Assembly: GCA_029204045.2 (NCBI GenBank)
Contig: CM055068.1
Span: 35,541,345 to 35,605,344, forward strand
DNA from: Tillandsia leiboldiana
Taxonomy: Eukaryota > Streptophyta > Magnoliopsida > Poales > Bromeliaceae
Reading direction: 5' to 3'
DNA length: 64,000 nucleotides
A model generated the notes under the pieces. That model did not search any database and was not told where the DNA came from. It worked only from the letters and a program-made list of their open reading frames with translations. Below are positions 54,030-63,961 of the stretch, one piece after another. The position numbers and the translations under genes are program-made. Position 1 is the stretch's first letter. The number at the start of each line of letters is the position of its first letter.

Positions 54030-54926
54030 TCACTTACAACTTAAAAGAAGTTTCGTCCCTGAAACTTACAACTTAAAAAAAAAAGTTTTATTCCCGGAGC
54101 TTACAACTTAGAGTCACACCCTAGGGAATGCTTATATTAATTTATTCGAGGGCTACGAAATCAGTCGCAAGGTATCGGCAACTCTAAGGCTACTAATTTA
54201 AACCCAATCTGATACTCCCCATTACAGGGCAGAGTATTTCCTCAGTTCTTTCGACAGTACGTTGTCTGCAGCCAACGTGCTTACCAAAAGAAAAGCGAAA
54301 TACCATAAATCTGTCGCCAACATCTAGTTGGGGACACAACTCCCATCAGAAGGTATATCACATACCTCCCAACACAGTCTCCATGCTAACGACATCACCT
54401 TTATCAAGGATTACTACCACCTCGTGGTCATAAATATCACCCTGACTAACTCATAGGAGCGTCTACGTCGGTCCACAAAATCTGTGCAAAAGGTAGGGCC
54501 AATTTGAATCCATCCCAAAACAGGGTTACTATCGGGCCCATAGGCCACTGAATTATGACACGGGGATACTGAAGGATCAACAACTTGTTCAACCTCTGGG
54601 CAAACTGTGGGGCTGGTGCAATAATAGCAGTCATCTGCTGCTGCGCCATCAGCTAGACGTTTACGACAAGAACGATAGTCAATCCTTCAACCACATGTAC
54701 TGTAACTGATCTGAGCCCTCTGGCTCCACCGAAACATCAAGCCCACGGCCGAAACCATGACCGTGGCTAACCCCGTACTAACAACGATCCCCAAAACGAA
54801 ACACACCTAAGCTCCAAACCACTATGCCAAAACCCAGCGCTCTCTCGTGAACACAAGTCATCCTAGGGTTCGTTCTTAACCAAATACGTAGGTATCGTGT
54901 ACCTATTGCTCTGATACCATCTAATC
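54030..54926 (-). other. Internal region 2 of the giant-LTR element (897 bp)
   Basis: Same as 48941-49838, including the pol-end stub and the PBS at 54908-54919. Confidence 0.75.
54908..54919 (-). other. Primer-binding site (initiator tRNA-Met)
   Basis: Second copy of TGGTATCAGAGC on the minus strand, next to LTR copy 3. Confidence 0.9.
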
Positions 54927-57900
54927 TGTCACGCCCCGAGTTTTGAAAAGCAGGCTAAATTTTTTTTTTTTTTTTAAATCAGAGTTCGCAAACCAGGCGT
55001 AACAGACCGCCACATGTATAGTAAATTCCCTGCCCAACTGGACAGATCCTTTCCTATACATGCACAGCTAAACATAATCAGTCAATATCAGAGTAGTCTA
55101 AACTACGCATGCAAAACTAGTCAATTTATAATAATTAAACTGAAATGCGGAAAATAAATATACTGACTACAAAGGGGTCGATACTATCGCAATCGTCTCA
55201 CCAACGTGTCCCGACATCCCATCACCCAGCGACCTGAAAAACAGTCACCTAGGGGTGTGAGATACACCGGAGTGTATCCCAGTGGGCACGACGAGCCGAG
55301 AAATAGCTAATCGTACCTACTGGGTACTAAAATCTGCGGATAGTAGATAAATCAATAGGTAACAGCTGATAAAGGAAGCAAGACTGGCAAGAAGCATAAA
55401 TCAAGTTACTGAACATAATGAGTGCCAAATAGCAGATAATCAAGAACAAGGGAGCTACAGATAATAAGTGCTGGAAATCATGCTATAACTGAAACGACAA
55501 ATCAGACAAGCTGGAATATGGAAATATAGTTATGCATCAACATAAAGAACAGCAACTACTAACCGATGCCACTATTGGTCACGGGGACCTCAGGCGAAGA
55601 TGTCTATGCCGCGCCAATCATAATCATCCTGGATTCCACCTAGCAGAACTGAACCGCAACCCCGTACCATTGATATAGCCAAGAGGATCCTCGTACCAAA
55701 AGGTACAGCCAAGAGTTTTCCTCATATCGGTACAACCAAGGGGCTCCCCGTACCCAATGATACAACAAGAGGGGCAAGCTCACGGGTCAAGCAGACCCTT
55801 TACCGGTAAAGAACGCAATGTGGGGGATCAATCCCACAGCGTACGCGAACGAACAGCAGGTGTACAATCATCACAATGCAAAATGCTAGATCTCACGGTC
55901 CACAGACCGGGTAATCGGCAAACTGCCGGAAATCCCCACAGGGATGCAGATGTCTATAAATCAATCATATATCATGCAGTCCGTATATCAATCATATATC
56001 AATCATAGGGTGCATATGTCTGTATATCAATCATAGGATGCATATGTCTGTACATCAATCATAGGATGCATATGTCTGTATATCAATCATAGGATCTATC
56101 ATGCATATCTGAATAAAACAGTATGACAAGTGACGTGGAACTAGCAGGAATAACCATGAACAGATAAGATCATCAAGCTAATCATGAACAGGTAAAATCA
56201 TCAGGCTGATCAATAACAGGTGTCCGACTGGACTAAAGCAAACAGAGGGCCGAATAGATCAAACCCGGGCCGAAGTTAACCCACCTGAATATAGGCGGTC
56301 CAACGACTCCAACAGAAGGCTCGTGGGCCGGAGTCAGACTGCAGGGACCTGAACAGAAAGTGGAGTCAGTAACCGATTCACCCGTACCCATCCCGACAAC
56401 AGAACAATAGCATGTTGCTTATACGGGGAAACTTAGCCGACACTAGGCCTAAACTGGAGTTCCCGAAAACCACCGAATCATTAGATATAACTGGCCAACG
56501 GTCTCCAAATATCAGACATATGCCAAACCAGAAACGCGATCTCGCGCCGAAGTCCGTAAAATCGGCGATTTTGCCGTTTTACGATACCGTATCCGAATTC
56601 CGCTCAACTGGGGTCTACGGAAATTTAAACAAAATGCCTAGTCGGTGTGTAATTACTGTCTAAAGACAGCCATGATGTTACTTTTGCATTTAGGTACCAG
56701 ATACAATCTAAAATTGCATAAAATCATAGCTTTGACCACCGTTTTCACTCGATCTCCCAATCCGGGACGTTTTTGACTAAACCGTAAATTGCAGTAGGTG
56801 GATCTCGCTGCGAGCTAACCCGTGCTCACTGTTTTGAGTGGACACGCAACCCGAAAACACAGTCGGGTCTATGATTATCTAGTTTGCAAGAGCTTGGTTT
56901 ACCACCTTAACCTAACTACTTGATCAATTCATTATAACGCACAAGCATCATGTTCAGGAAGGTCTACAGGGCAGAGTGCTCACCTCAGGTGTGCCGTAGG
57001 CTCGCCGGAAAGATCGCCGGAGCAAGGTGATGAGATCTCCAACCTAGCTAGAGCTCGGTTTGGCCGAGTCTTGATCAGCTCGGGTCCTAGGCTTTAGCAG
57101 AGGCGAGCAGCAGTAGGAGAGTGCTCAAGGAGGTGGCTCGGTCACTTCCCGACCCGACGCCGGCGACTCCAAGCGGCGGTCGGCCGGGACTCAAGTTCTT
57201 CGGCCACCTATAGAGCAACAATGGCAGGTTTGCTAAAAGAGTTCATTGCCCCCCATGCAAGGCATGGATGAAATGCTCTCGACCAGGAGACCTTACCTGG
57301 GTGGTCGGTCGGCCTCTGGAACCAGCGGCGGCGGCCGGAGGGGGAGCTCGGGTTGCCCATAAGGTGCAACTACAGAGGTAAGCGGGCTTTCGTTAGAAGC
57401 CCCATGCAAAAGCTTTGGAGGCTTCCCATGGACAAAATAAATATGACTGGGCAGCTTACCGGCGGTGGGAAGCTCCGGCGGCGCGCGGCGGCGGAGCTCG
57501 GCCGAGTTCCAAGACCTCTTATGGCGGATCTTTAACCGCGGACTTCGAGACCCAAGCAAGGGCACAGGAGGGTTCCTCTAGGTGCTGCGAAGCTTGCCAT
57601 GGGTGTTGCCGGAGGCGAGGGGCACCGGCGGCGCCGGGCGGCGAAGCTCGGCCGTGAGGAAGACGACCTGGATCTAGGGCACGCCCGCACCGCCTTGATC
57701 CTCAACCGATGATCCTCGAATTTTGTGGAGCGGCTGCAGTCGACCAGAGGACCCTTCCCAACGTGGCTGATCTCGCTCCAAGCGGTCGGATGAAGTCCCC
57801 GTGTAGATATGGCCGGATCTTGGGTTCCGGCGGCTTGGTTGCTCAGGCCGGTGTTCCAGGGCACGGCTGGCTTCGGGGCTTCGGAGGAATCATGTTCTTG

Positions 57901-59118
57901 ACGTCAGTAAATGACTGCATGGGTTTAGGACCCGACAAAAACACGAGAGGAAGAGACCTTACCTCGTCGGGAAGGAGGAGAAGAGGAAGATTGCCCGCGG
58001 CGGCGCACGGCGGCGCGAGGCGCCGGGGTTACTTCAGCCCGGTTGCGACTCCACAAGGAAACCCTCTGGACCAGGTTTCGAGGGTCAGCACCCTCTCCAG
58101 CACTCTCCTCTCCTTCGCAACCGAGAGGAGTAGAAAGGATCTTGCTCTCCACCTTCTCCGGCGACGAGGGGCGGCGGCCGGTGCGGGGAAGCTCCGGGGG
58201 GTGCGGCCGAGATGAGGAGGTTTGTTGCGAGTGCGGCTGAAGGCTAAGGCTACGAGGCTTATGGCTTGGAAACCCTAGCTAATACATATATATACACATA
58301 TGTGCACAATTGCAACATAGTCCCTCTAGCTTCAGCATTTACTGTCCAGTCCCTCACGGCAAACTCTTCTCACATCCAGGTCCCTCTCCAAGTCGTGGCA
58401 CGCAATCCGAGGCAAGAAATCTAGGGTCCATTGTGCAAAAAGCTGTATTTTAGCCGTATTTCACGCTTTTCGAGACAACCGGACGGTCAAACTGAAAATC
58501 TGATACCGCCACGACGTCCGGCTCGACGAAACCTATCAGGTAGCGATTTTGGTTCGTTAAAATTTCGCTCTAGAATTTTTAAATTCCATCCTATACTGTA
58601 AATTATACAGTTCGGCACGCGTTACGATGCCTTAGGGTCGCCAGACGGAAATTCCGTCAGTGCCATTGTGTTCAGAACGTCGAAACGGATCAAAACGACT
58701 ACCTGAATCACTATGTTCGGGTTCCGAACAGTGAATTAGTCAGCGTTGCAACCGCCGGAGTCCCGAAATTGAGGTCTACTGTTCATCTACAGTGGCCACT
58801 TAAGTGACACTGTGCGCAGGCACTGTTACATTGGTCGCGGTTATTCACCCGCTTCTTCATCGATTTCTGGAAGATCCGACCGTCAGATCGAAAAGTGCTG
58901 AATATGAATCTCGCTCAGTTCGACGAGACGATCGCAACGGTCAATTCGGATTTCCAAGATCATGTCTGGATTGGAAAGTAGCCTTTTTCTCTAGTGCAAA
59001 GTGCGACTTGCACACTGGCGATTGACCATATAGGTCAGCACAAATCTCTTGACTTCAAAACCAGCGCAAACTTCACTTTTAATTCATTTATTAAAATAAA
59101 ATATTTTGAGTTTCTACA
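54927..59118 (-). repeat. Giant LTR copy 3, the 5' LTR of the array (4192 bp)
   Basis: Same as copies 1 and 2. Ends GAGTTTCTACA directly before the TSD CCTAT. Confidence 0.9.
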
Positions 59119-59123
59119 CCTAT
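59119..59123. repeat. Target-site duplication CCTAT (right)
   Basis: Matches 44742-44746. Confidence 0.92.
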
Positions 59124-59143
59124 ATTCTGTATCGGCTGAGTTT

Positions 59144-59248
59144 GCGTCGTGGATTCGACGTAGCACCGTGGATTCGGTGTGTTGAAGGCGTTTCGTGGAT
59201 TCGAAACGTGTGCTCGTGGATTCGAGTGGCGTTCGTGGATTCGAACGT
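59144..59248 (+). repeat. Array of five hairpins with the same loop in LTR B
   Basis: TGGATT occurs five times between complementary arms: CGTCG/CGACG (59145-59160), CACCG/CGGTG (59164-59179), CGTTTCG/CGAAACG (59189-59208), CTCG/CGAG (59213-59226) and CGTTCG/CGAACG (59230-59247). Each stem can add a G.U pair at its base. Most stems differ from those of the other family, while the loop and the closing CG/CG are the same. It lies about 300 bp before the LTR end, as in family A. Confidence 0.85.
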
Positions 59249-59552
59249 GTGTAGTGGACGTGCAATCGGTGGAGCGCAAGATCCGAAGAAGTTGAAGGAG
59301 GGGTTTGAGTCCGTGGAGTCGGTAATCACCTTGTTATTCTTCTATTCTTAGTGGATTGTTATTGCGTGTTGGTCCCGTGGTTTTTCTCCTGGATTGAAGT
59401 TTTCACGTAAATCTCGGTGTGCTCTTTTTTATTTTCCGCATTGGTTTTTATTTTGCACTGAGATTGGTTTTTGAGTATTACACCTATTCACCCCCCCTCT
59501 AGTTGTTTGATAGTACCTATTTAGATCCTTGTGAATCCTATAAAAACCTACA

Positions 59553-59557
59553 ACGAG
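59553..59557. repeat. Target-site duplication ACGAG (right)
   Basis: Matches 43999-44003 and follows the LTR B end CCTACA. Confidence 0.9.
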
Positions 59558-60083
59558 TAGCTTTATTCATCCTATTCACTGTAGGGAAAAATACTATATA
59601 ATTTCTAATTGGACCTTCTGCAAATTGATAATTTGAGGGTTGTCCTCCTATCCGACTTGCGAGCAACGCAGCTACGGCATCCCGTGAACATTCGATATCG
59701 TTCTCATAGGCATCAACAACTATCTGCGCTGCACGATCCAATAAATTATCAATCTCTTAATGCGCAGGCGTACAAGGAATGATGTAGTAGTTATTGCGAG
59801 GAGGGGGGGAATTAGAGCTAGAGCTAGACATGATAACTATATAGGTATAAGAGAGTGAAATTGAGAGGGCGATAAAATTAGAGTGAGATGGAGAGCGAGA
59901 GTGGCGTAAAGTGAGATTGAGAGCAAGAGTGGGCTTGAGGATAGTGGTTTACCAGAAGCATTTTCCTTAGTTATATGGGTGTGGGCCTGAGGACAGTGGT
60001 GGGCTAAAATGTAGGCATCATTGGTTTAGTGCTACTGTAGTTATTATATGGGTATACCCTGTAGTAGTTATATGGGTGTACCC
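59558..60083 (-). pseudogene. Unrecognised gene or transposon fragment on the minus strand
   Basis: The minus strand has an ATG near 59831 (MSSSSSNSPPPRNN), a stop after about 24 codons, then an open stretch to the LTR B junction (IVVDAYENDIECSRDAVAAL). Upstream lie repeated TAGTTATATGGGTGTACCC pieces (60025-60083). A Ser-rich start and this layout could suggest the edge of a DNA transposon gene such as PIF/Harbinger, but I see no catalytic motif. Treat as unknown. Confidence 0.3.
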
Positions 60084-60781
60084 TGTCACGCCCCGGGTTC
60101 GAAACTGTGACCCGGGCCCGCCAACAGATCCGCCGCCCATACGGGAAGTCCCGTATAGACGAAGCGTCAACCTGCAAAAAGAAGGATACTATAGCTATAC
60201 AGATATCAGAGCTGAAAAAAAATAAACTATTGAAATAAAATAATACAACTCCAAAAGTACAGGTCTGAACCTCACTACAAAAGTCTCTCAAAAATAAAAC
60301 CCTCAAAAGTAACTAACAACAATAATCCATCAGAATGTACTACTAAGCTCTAAAAAGGGTGCAACTATACTCCAAGGACGGGTAGGGAACTAGCTCGCGA
60401 CTCCCTCACCTCGATCAGTAACAGAAGGGTCAGCAACTGGAGCAGCAGGAACTGGAAAAGGGGTCCCTGGGAAAAGTCACCACGGCGGGTGTGAGAACTA
60501 CATCCCACAGTAGTTCTCAGTGGGTAACGCCACCTAGCCCGACGGTCTGCCCACTAAGTCTACTAGAGGCATAAGATAACAAGAAAACTATAATAATGGA
60601 AAGATAAGCGGGAAAGAGTCTACAGCTATCATGCTTCTATCTACAATGCTCAAAGGGTGATACAAATGAAAATGATGCATCGACTCTAACCCAAATACTC
60701 AATCAACCCAATCACAATGACTGCCACATGGGGTCCAGTCAAACCTGCGCCCACCTACTGCCACACATCCACAAGAGGACG
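60084..60781 (-). mobile_element. LTR 'E', 3'-terminal part (minus orientation), interrupted by LTR C
   Basis: Starts TGTCACGCCCCGGGTTCG and follows the LARD LTR in order (AACAGATCCGCC, CCCGTATAGACGAAGCGTC, GTAGTTCTCAGTGGGT, GGGTCCAGTCAAACCTGCGC). It stops at ACAAGAGGACG, where the homologue continues. The last bases GGACG (60777-60781) would be the TSD of the LTR C insertion. Confidence 0.7.
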
Positions 60782-61767
60782 TGTAAGGATCCGAATTTCC
60801 GCAAGAGGATTACTGTTGGATCAGCAGAGCTTCTGCAGTGTGTTTGGCAGCTTCTGGGGGCCTGTACTATGTATTGGAGGTGTTTGTGCACAATTGGACA
60901 CAAGTGTTGGACTCAGGGATTAGAATGGATCACTTGGGTAATCGATTGACCCTGTCGGATGTTTAGAAGTGGTTTCGCGCGAAACGGATATCAAAAATGG
61001 ACTCGGTGCAAAATTTGGGTTAAAAACATTTGTCTGGATGCATTCGGCAAATTTTGGAATTAGAATTTGGCAAATCGGACAGCGGATTTCGACTCAGCGC
61101 GCGAAAACGGTGAAAATGGACTATTTATTTGTATTTTTCGGAGCCCGGATGCGAAAACACGGATTTCGAGGCTTGGGTACTGTTCCGGCGGCTGGCGGGT
61201 AGCGACGGCGGCGGCGGAGCACGGCGGCGCAGCGTCGCGGGCAGCAGCGCGGGCAGCGCGCAGGCGCGGGCAGCGCCGAGGCGCGCGGGCAGGCGCGCGG
61301 TGCAGCGGGGGGAGTGCACCACGTGGCGGATTTCCTTTGGAGCGCGGTGGACACGTGGCACAGTGTGGTTGGGTGGCGCAGAGGGCGCGGTCTGCGGAGC
61401 AGGCAGAGGTGGCGCATGGACCGGCGGGACACGTGGCGGTTTTTTGTTGGCGGGCTCAGGAAGGCGGGGTCCACCGAGGCGCGGGGGGTCGCCTCGGGAA
61501 CCGTGCCTGGCAGGGACGCCAGGCGGCGCGCCAGGGTTGGTCAGGGGCGTTAGTGCGGGCCACGTGGCGCCCGTTGATTCGCGGGCGCCACCCACCCGCG
61601 TTGACCGGGAGCGGACACGCGGCGTCTTGCGTGTGGTGCGGGTCGCTGTTGCCTGTTCGGGCGCTCCCTGTTCGGCTTCCCGCAGCGGATTCGGGCGCCC
61701 GAATCCGGTGTGGCGCCCGAATCCAGGGATAGGATGGGAATTATTTGAATTGTTTCTTCCAGCCAAT

Positions 61768-61773
61768 ATATAG
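61768..61773 (+). promoter_or_regulatory. LTR C TATA box
   Basis: CCAATATATAGGCCGAG, between the GC-rich part and the leader, homologous in position to the C-prime TATA. Confidence 0.5.
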
Positions 61774-61782
61774 GCCGAGAAC

Positions 61783-62032
61783 AACTACAGAGAGCTCTTT
61801 TCCTGTTCCTCTTCTCACTGTGCGACCTTCACCAAAGTTCTTCATCTTCCAGAGCTGGTTCCACCTGTGGATTCTCGGATTTTTCTGTGGCACGCACTTT
61901 GAGGTTCAACTACAGAGAGCTCTTTTCCTGTTCCTCTTCTCACTGTGCGACCTTCACCAAAGTTCTTCATCTTCCAGAGCTAGTTCCACCTGTGGATTCC
62001 CGGATTTTTCTGTGGCACGCACTTCGAAGTTT
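61783..62032 (+). repeat. 125-bp direct duplication in the LTR C leader
   Basis: CAACTACAGAGAGCTCTTTT starts at 61783 and at 61908. The two copies are nearly identical through CTGTGGCACGCACTT. It starts about 10 bp after the TATA, so it probably spans the transcription start. Confidence 0.9.
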
Positions 62033-62290
62033 TTATTTTTACGGCGCGGCGCGACGCTCGTTCATTTGTGATATCCTTCGTCGCGTTTTGGTGCGAGGAC
62101 TCCCCCGGCTTACTCCGACCATCGTTTTCGTCGATTCTTGCGCCGTTGGCTTCTTGACAGGTAGGGCTACGATCTTCCTGATTTGAGTTTCCCCTTGTTT
62201 CGAGTTTATCTTGGAGTTTCCCGAGCTTTCTTTTGACCCTTATTCTTGGGCGGAGTTTTGGACAGCGCCACAGTGTTTCAGCAATAACTT

Positions 62291-62607
62291 TGCGCTCAGG
62301 CATCGGATTGAGACGTGCCAATAGTCATTTTGCATCTACACATCGCAAGGAATGTCCTCGAATTTTTCTGGAATTTTTGGAGGTAGGCCCGAAGGTGAAA
62401 ATCCCACTTTTTCTGGGCGGAGTTGTACAGATTTTGTTCTTGGGAATTTCGGGATGGTTATCTTGTTGATTTTGTAACTTGGCCTACAGGTATCGGATTT
62501 GGGCGTGCGAGTACTCGTTTCGATCGGCTCGACGCGAGGATCGCATCGGAAATTTTTTGGGAATTTTTGGTCTCCATCTCGCAGGTAAAAACAGAGCATC
62601 TTTGGGA
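62291..62607 (+). repeat. Duplicated module in LTR C
   Basis: Two diverged copies, GCTCAGGCATCGGATTGAG (62291) and GCCTACAGGTATCGGATTTG (62482), each followed by a CGCAAGGA or GCGAGGATCGCA block, a TTTTTGGA run and a donor-like GGTAGG or AGGTAAAA. The homologous pair is at 12641-12850 minus. Confidence 0.55.
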
Positions 62608-62732
62608 CTGAATTCTGGGACAGCATGTATTTGTGTACTTGTGTGTTTATCTGTGTGTATGTTGGGGATATTTTGTACAGTGATCGCGGCGGTTTATCTG
62701 TTTGGGCGAGAGCACTATTTGGACTTAGATTT

Positions 62733-62750
62733 AGCGATTGAGGTGGGTGG
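62733..62750 (+). promoter_or_regulatory. Splice-donor-like motif AGGTGGGT in LTR C
   Basis: GCGATTGAGGTGGGTGG, the same core as in four other LTR families of this window. Confidence 0.35.
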
Positions 62751-62851
62751 TTGCTATATCCCTCTTTTCTGACTTACCCACTCGGAATATTAGAGTGATC
62801 CCTATATTGGACATTTTGATTAATCATGATCGGGGTTGGAATTATGGATGC

Positions 62852-63201
62852 CTGTGTGGCAAGGTTTTAAGTATCCATCGGCACGGGCCGTATCTACCGT
62901 GCCGTACCGTGCCAACAAGATACCGGCACGATACAACTCCCGTGCCGATGACACAGTTCAAAACCCTTTTTTCTTAAAATTACTAAGTAATTTTCTTAAT
63001 AAAGTCCAAAATATTTGATAAAGATACATAATAAGCAATTAAACAATTTTGTTGCTAAAGAAATTAAATATTTCATGCCATTATGTGTCGGCACGCATGT
63101 ATTTTTTGTGACCGGCACTCATCGGCATGGCTCGGTGCGCACCGTGCCGGCAAGTTTTCGGCACGACCCCGTGCCACGGCACTTAAATCCTTGCTGTGTG
63201 G
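62852..63201 (+). mobile_element. hAT-type MITE copy 1 with 8-bp TSD
   Basis: The element spans 62860-63193 (334 bp) between CTGTGTGG direct repeats (62852-62859, 63194-63201). Terminal inverted repeats are CAAGGTTTTAAGT and the complement of ACTTAAATCCTTG. Many subterminal GTGCCG/CGGCAC motifs occur, as often seen at hAT transposase binding sites. An 8-bp TSD is typical of hAT. Non-coding, AT-rich centre. Confidence 0.88.
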
Positions 63202-63222
63202 GGATAGGGTTGCTATGATAGC

Positions 63223-63582
63223 GTTTAACCCAAGGTTTTAAGTATCCATCGGCACGGGCCGTATCTACCGTGCCGTACCGTGCCAACAAGATACTGGCAC
63301 GATACAGCTCCTGTGCCGATGACACAGTTCAAAATCCTTTTTTCTTAAAATTACTAAGTAATTTTCTTAATAAAGTTCAAAATATTTGATAAAGATACAT
63401 AATAAGCAATAAAAAAATTTGGTTGCTAAAGAAATTAAATATTTCATGCCATTATGTGTCGGCACGTATGTATTTTTTGTGACCGGCACGGCTCGGCACG
63501 GCTCGGCACGCACCGTGCCGTACCGTGCCGACAAGTTTTCGGTACGACCCCGTGCCACGGCACTTAAATCCTTGGTTTAACC
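63223..63582 (+). mobile_element. hAT-type MITE copy 2 with TSD GTTTAACC
   Basis: The element spans 63231-63574 (344 bp), same orientation as copy 1 and closely similar, with GTTTAACC at 63223-63230 and 63575-63582. It has extra GGCTCGGCAC units at the right subterminal end. Confidence 0.88.
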
Positions 63583-63961
63583 CAAGGATTTAAGTGCCGT
63601 GGCACGGGGTCGTGCCGAAAACTTGCCGGCACGGGGTCGTGCCGAAAACTTGCCGGCACGGTACGGCACGGTGCGTGCCGAGCCGCGCCGATGAGTGCCG
63701 GTCACAAAAAATACATGCGTGCCGACACATAGTGGCATGAAATATTTAATTTCTTTAGCAACAAAATTTTTTAATTGCTTATTATGTATCTTTATCAAAT
63801 ATTTTGAATTTTATTAAGAAAATTACTTAGTAATGTTAAGAAAAAAGGGTTTTGAACTGTGTCATCGGCACAGGAGCTGTATCGTGCCGGTATCTTGTTG
63901 GCACGGTACGGCACGGTAGATACGGCCCGTGCCGATGGATACTTCAAACCTTGGTTTAACC
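63575..63961 (-). mobile_element. hAT-type MITE copy 3, inverted, sharing the TSD of copy 2
   Basis: The element spans 63583-63953 (371 bp) in opposite orientation, with GTTTAACC at 63575-63582 and 63954-63961. The middle GTTTAACC serves both copies, so one copy inserted exactly at the duplicated site of the other. A GGGGTCGTGCCGAAAACTTG segment is doubled near 63605-63655. Confidence 0.88.

Larger units (their letters stand above)
44747..59118 (-). mobile_element. Non-autonomous element with giant LTRs in an LTR-internal-LTR-internal-LTR array
   Basis: Three 4.19-kb LTRs (44747-48940, 49839-54029, 54927-59118) alternate with two 0.9-kb internal regions (48941-49838, 54030-54926); the repeat period is about 5.09 kb and one CCTAT pair flanks the whole. 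Minus orientation follows from PBS complements at 49820-49831 and 54908-54919. The LTR side of each internal region encodes FRDETSFKL and a stop on the minus strand, matching the pol-end stub of the LARD at 5110, so the ancestor was probably also Tekay/Del-like gypsy. No gag or pol domain remains. Copies are nearly identical. Confidence 0.9.
44004..59552 (+). mobile_element. Solo LTR 'B' of a second SIRE-like copia family, split by a tandem LARD array
   Basis: Runs 44004-44746 and 59124-59552 (about 1.17 kb in total), from TGTTACGG to AACCTACA, flanked by the TSD ACGAG (43999-44003 and 59553-59557). A TSD on both sides of one LTR with no internal region marks a solo LTR left by LTR-LTR recombination. 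The end parts (CCTATTTAGATCCTT, CACCTATTCACCCCCC, TTTCCGCATTGG) align with the reverse complement of the LTR at 22213-23555. Same layout as that family: palindrome array, TATA, hairpin array, about 300 bp to the end. Confidence 0.85.
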
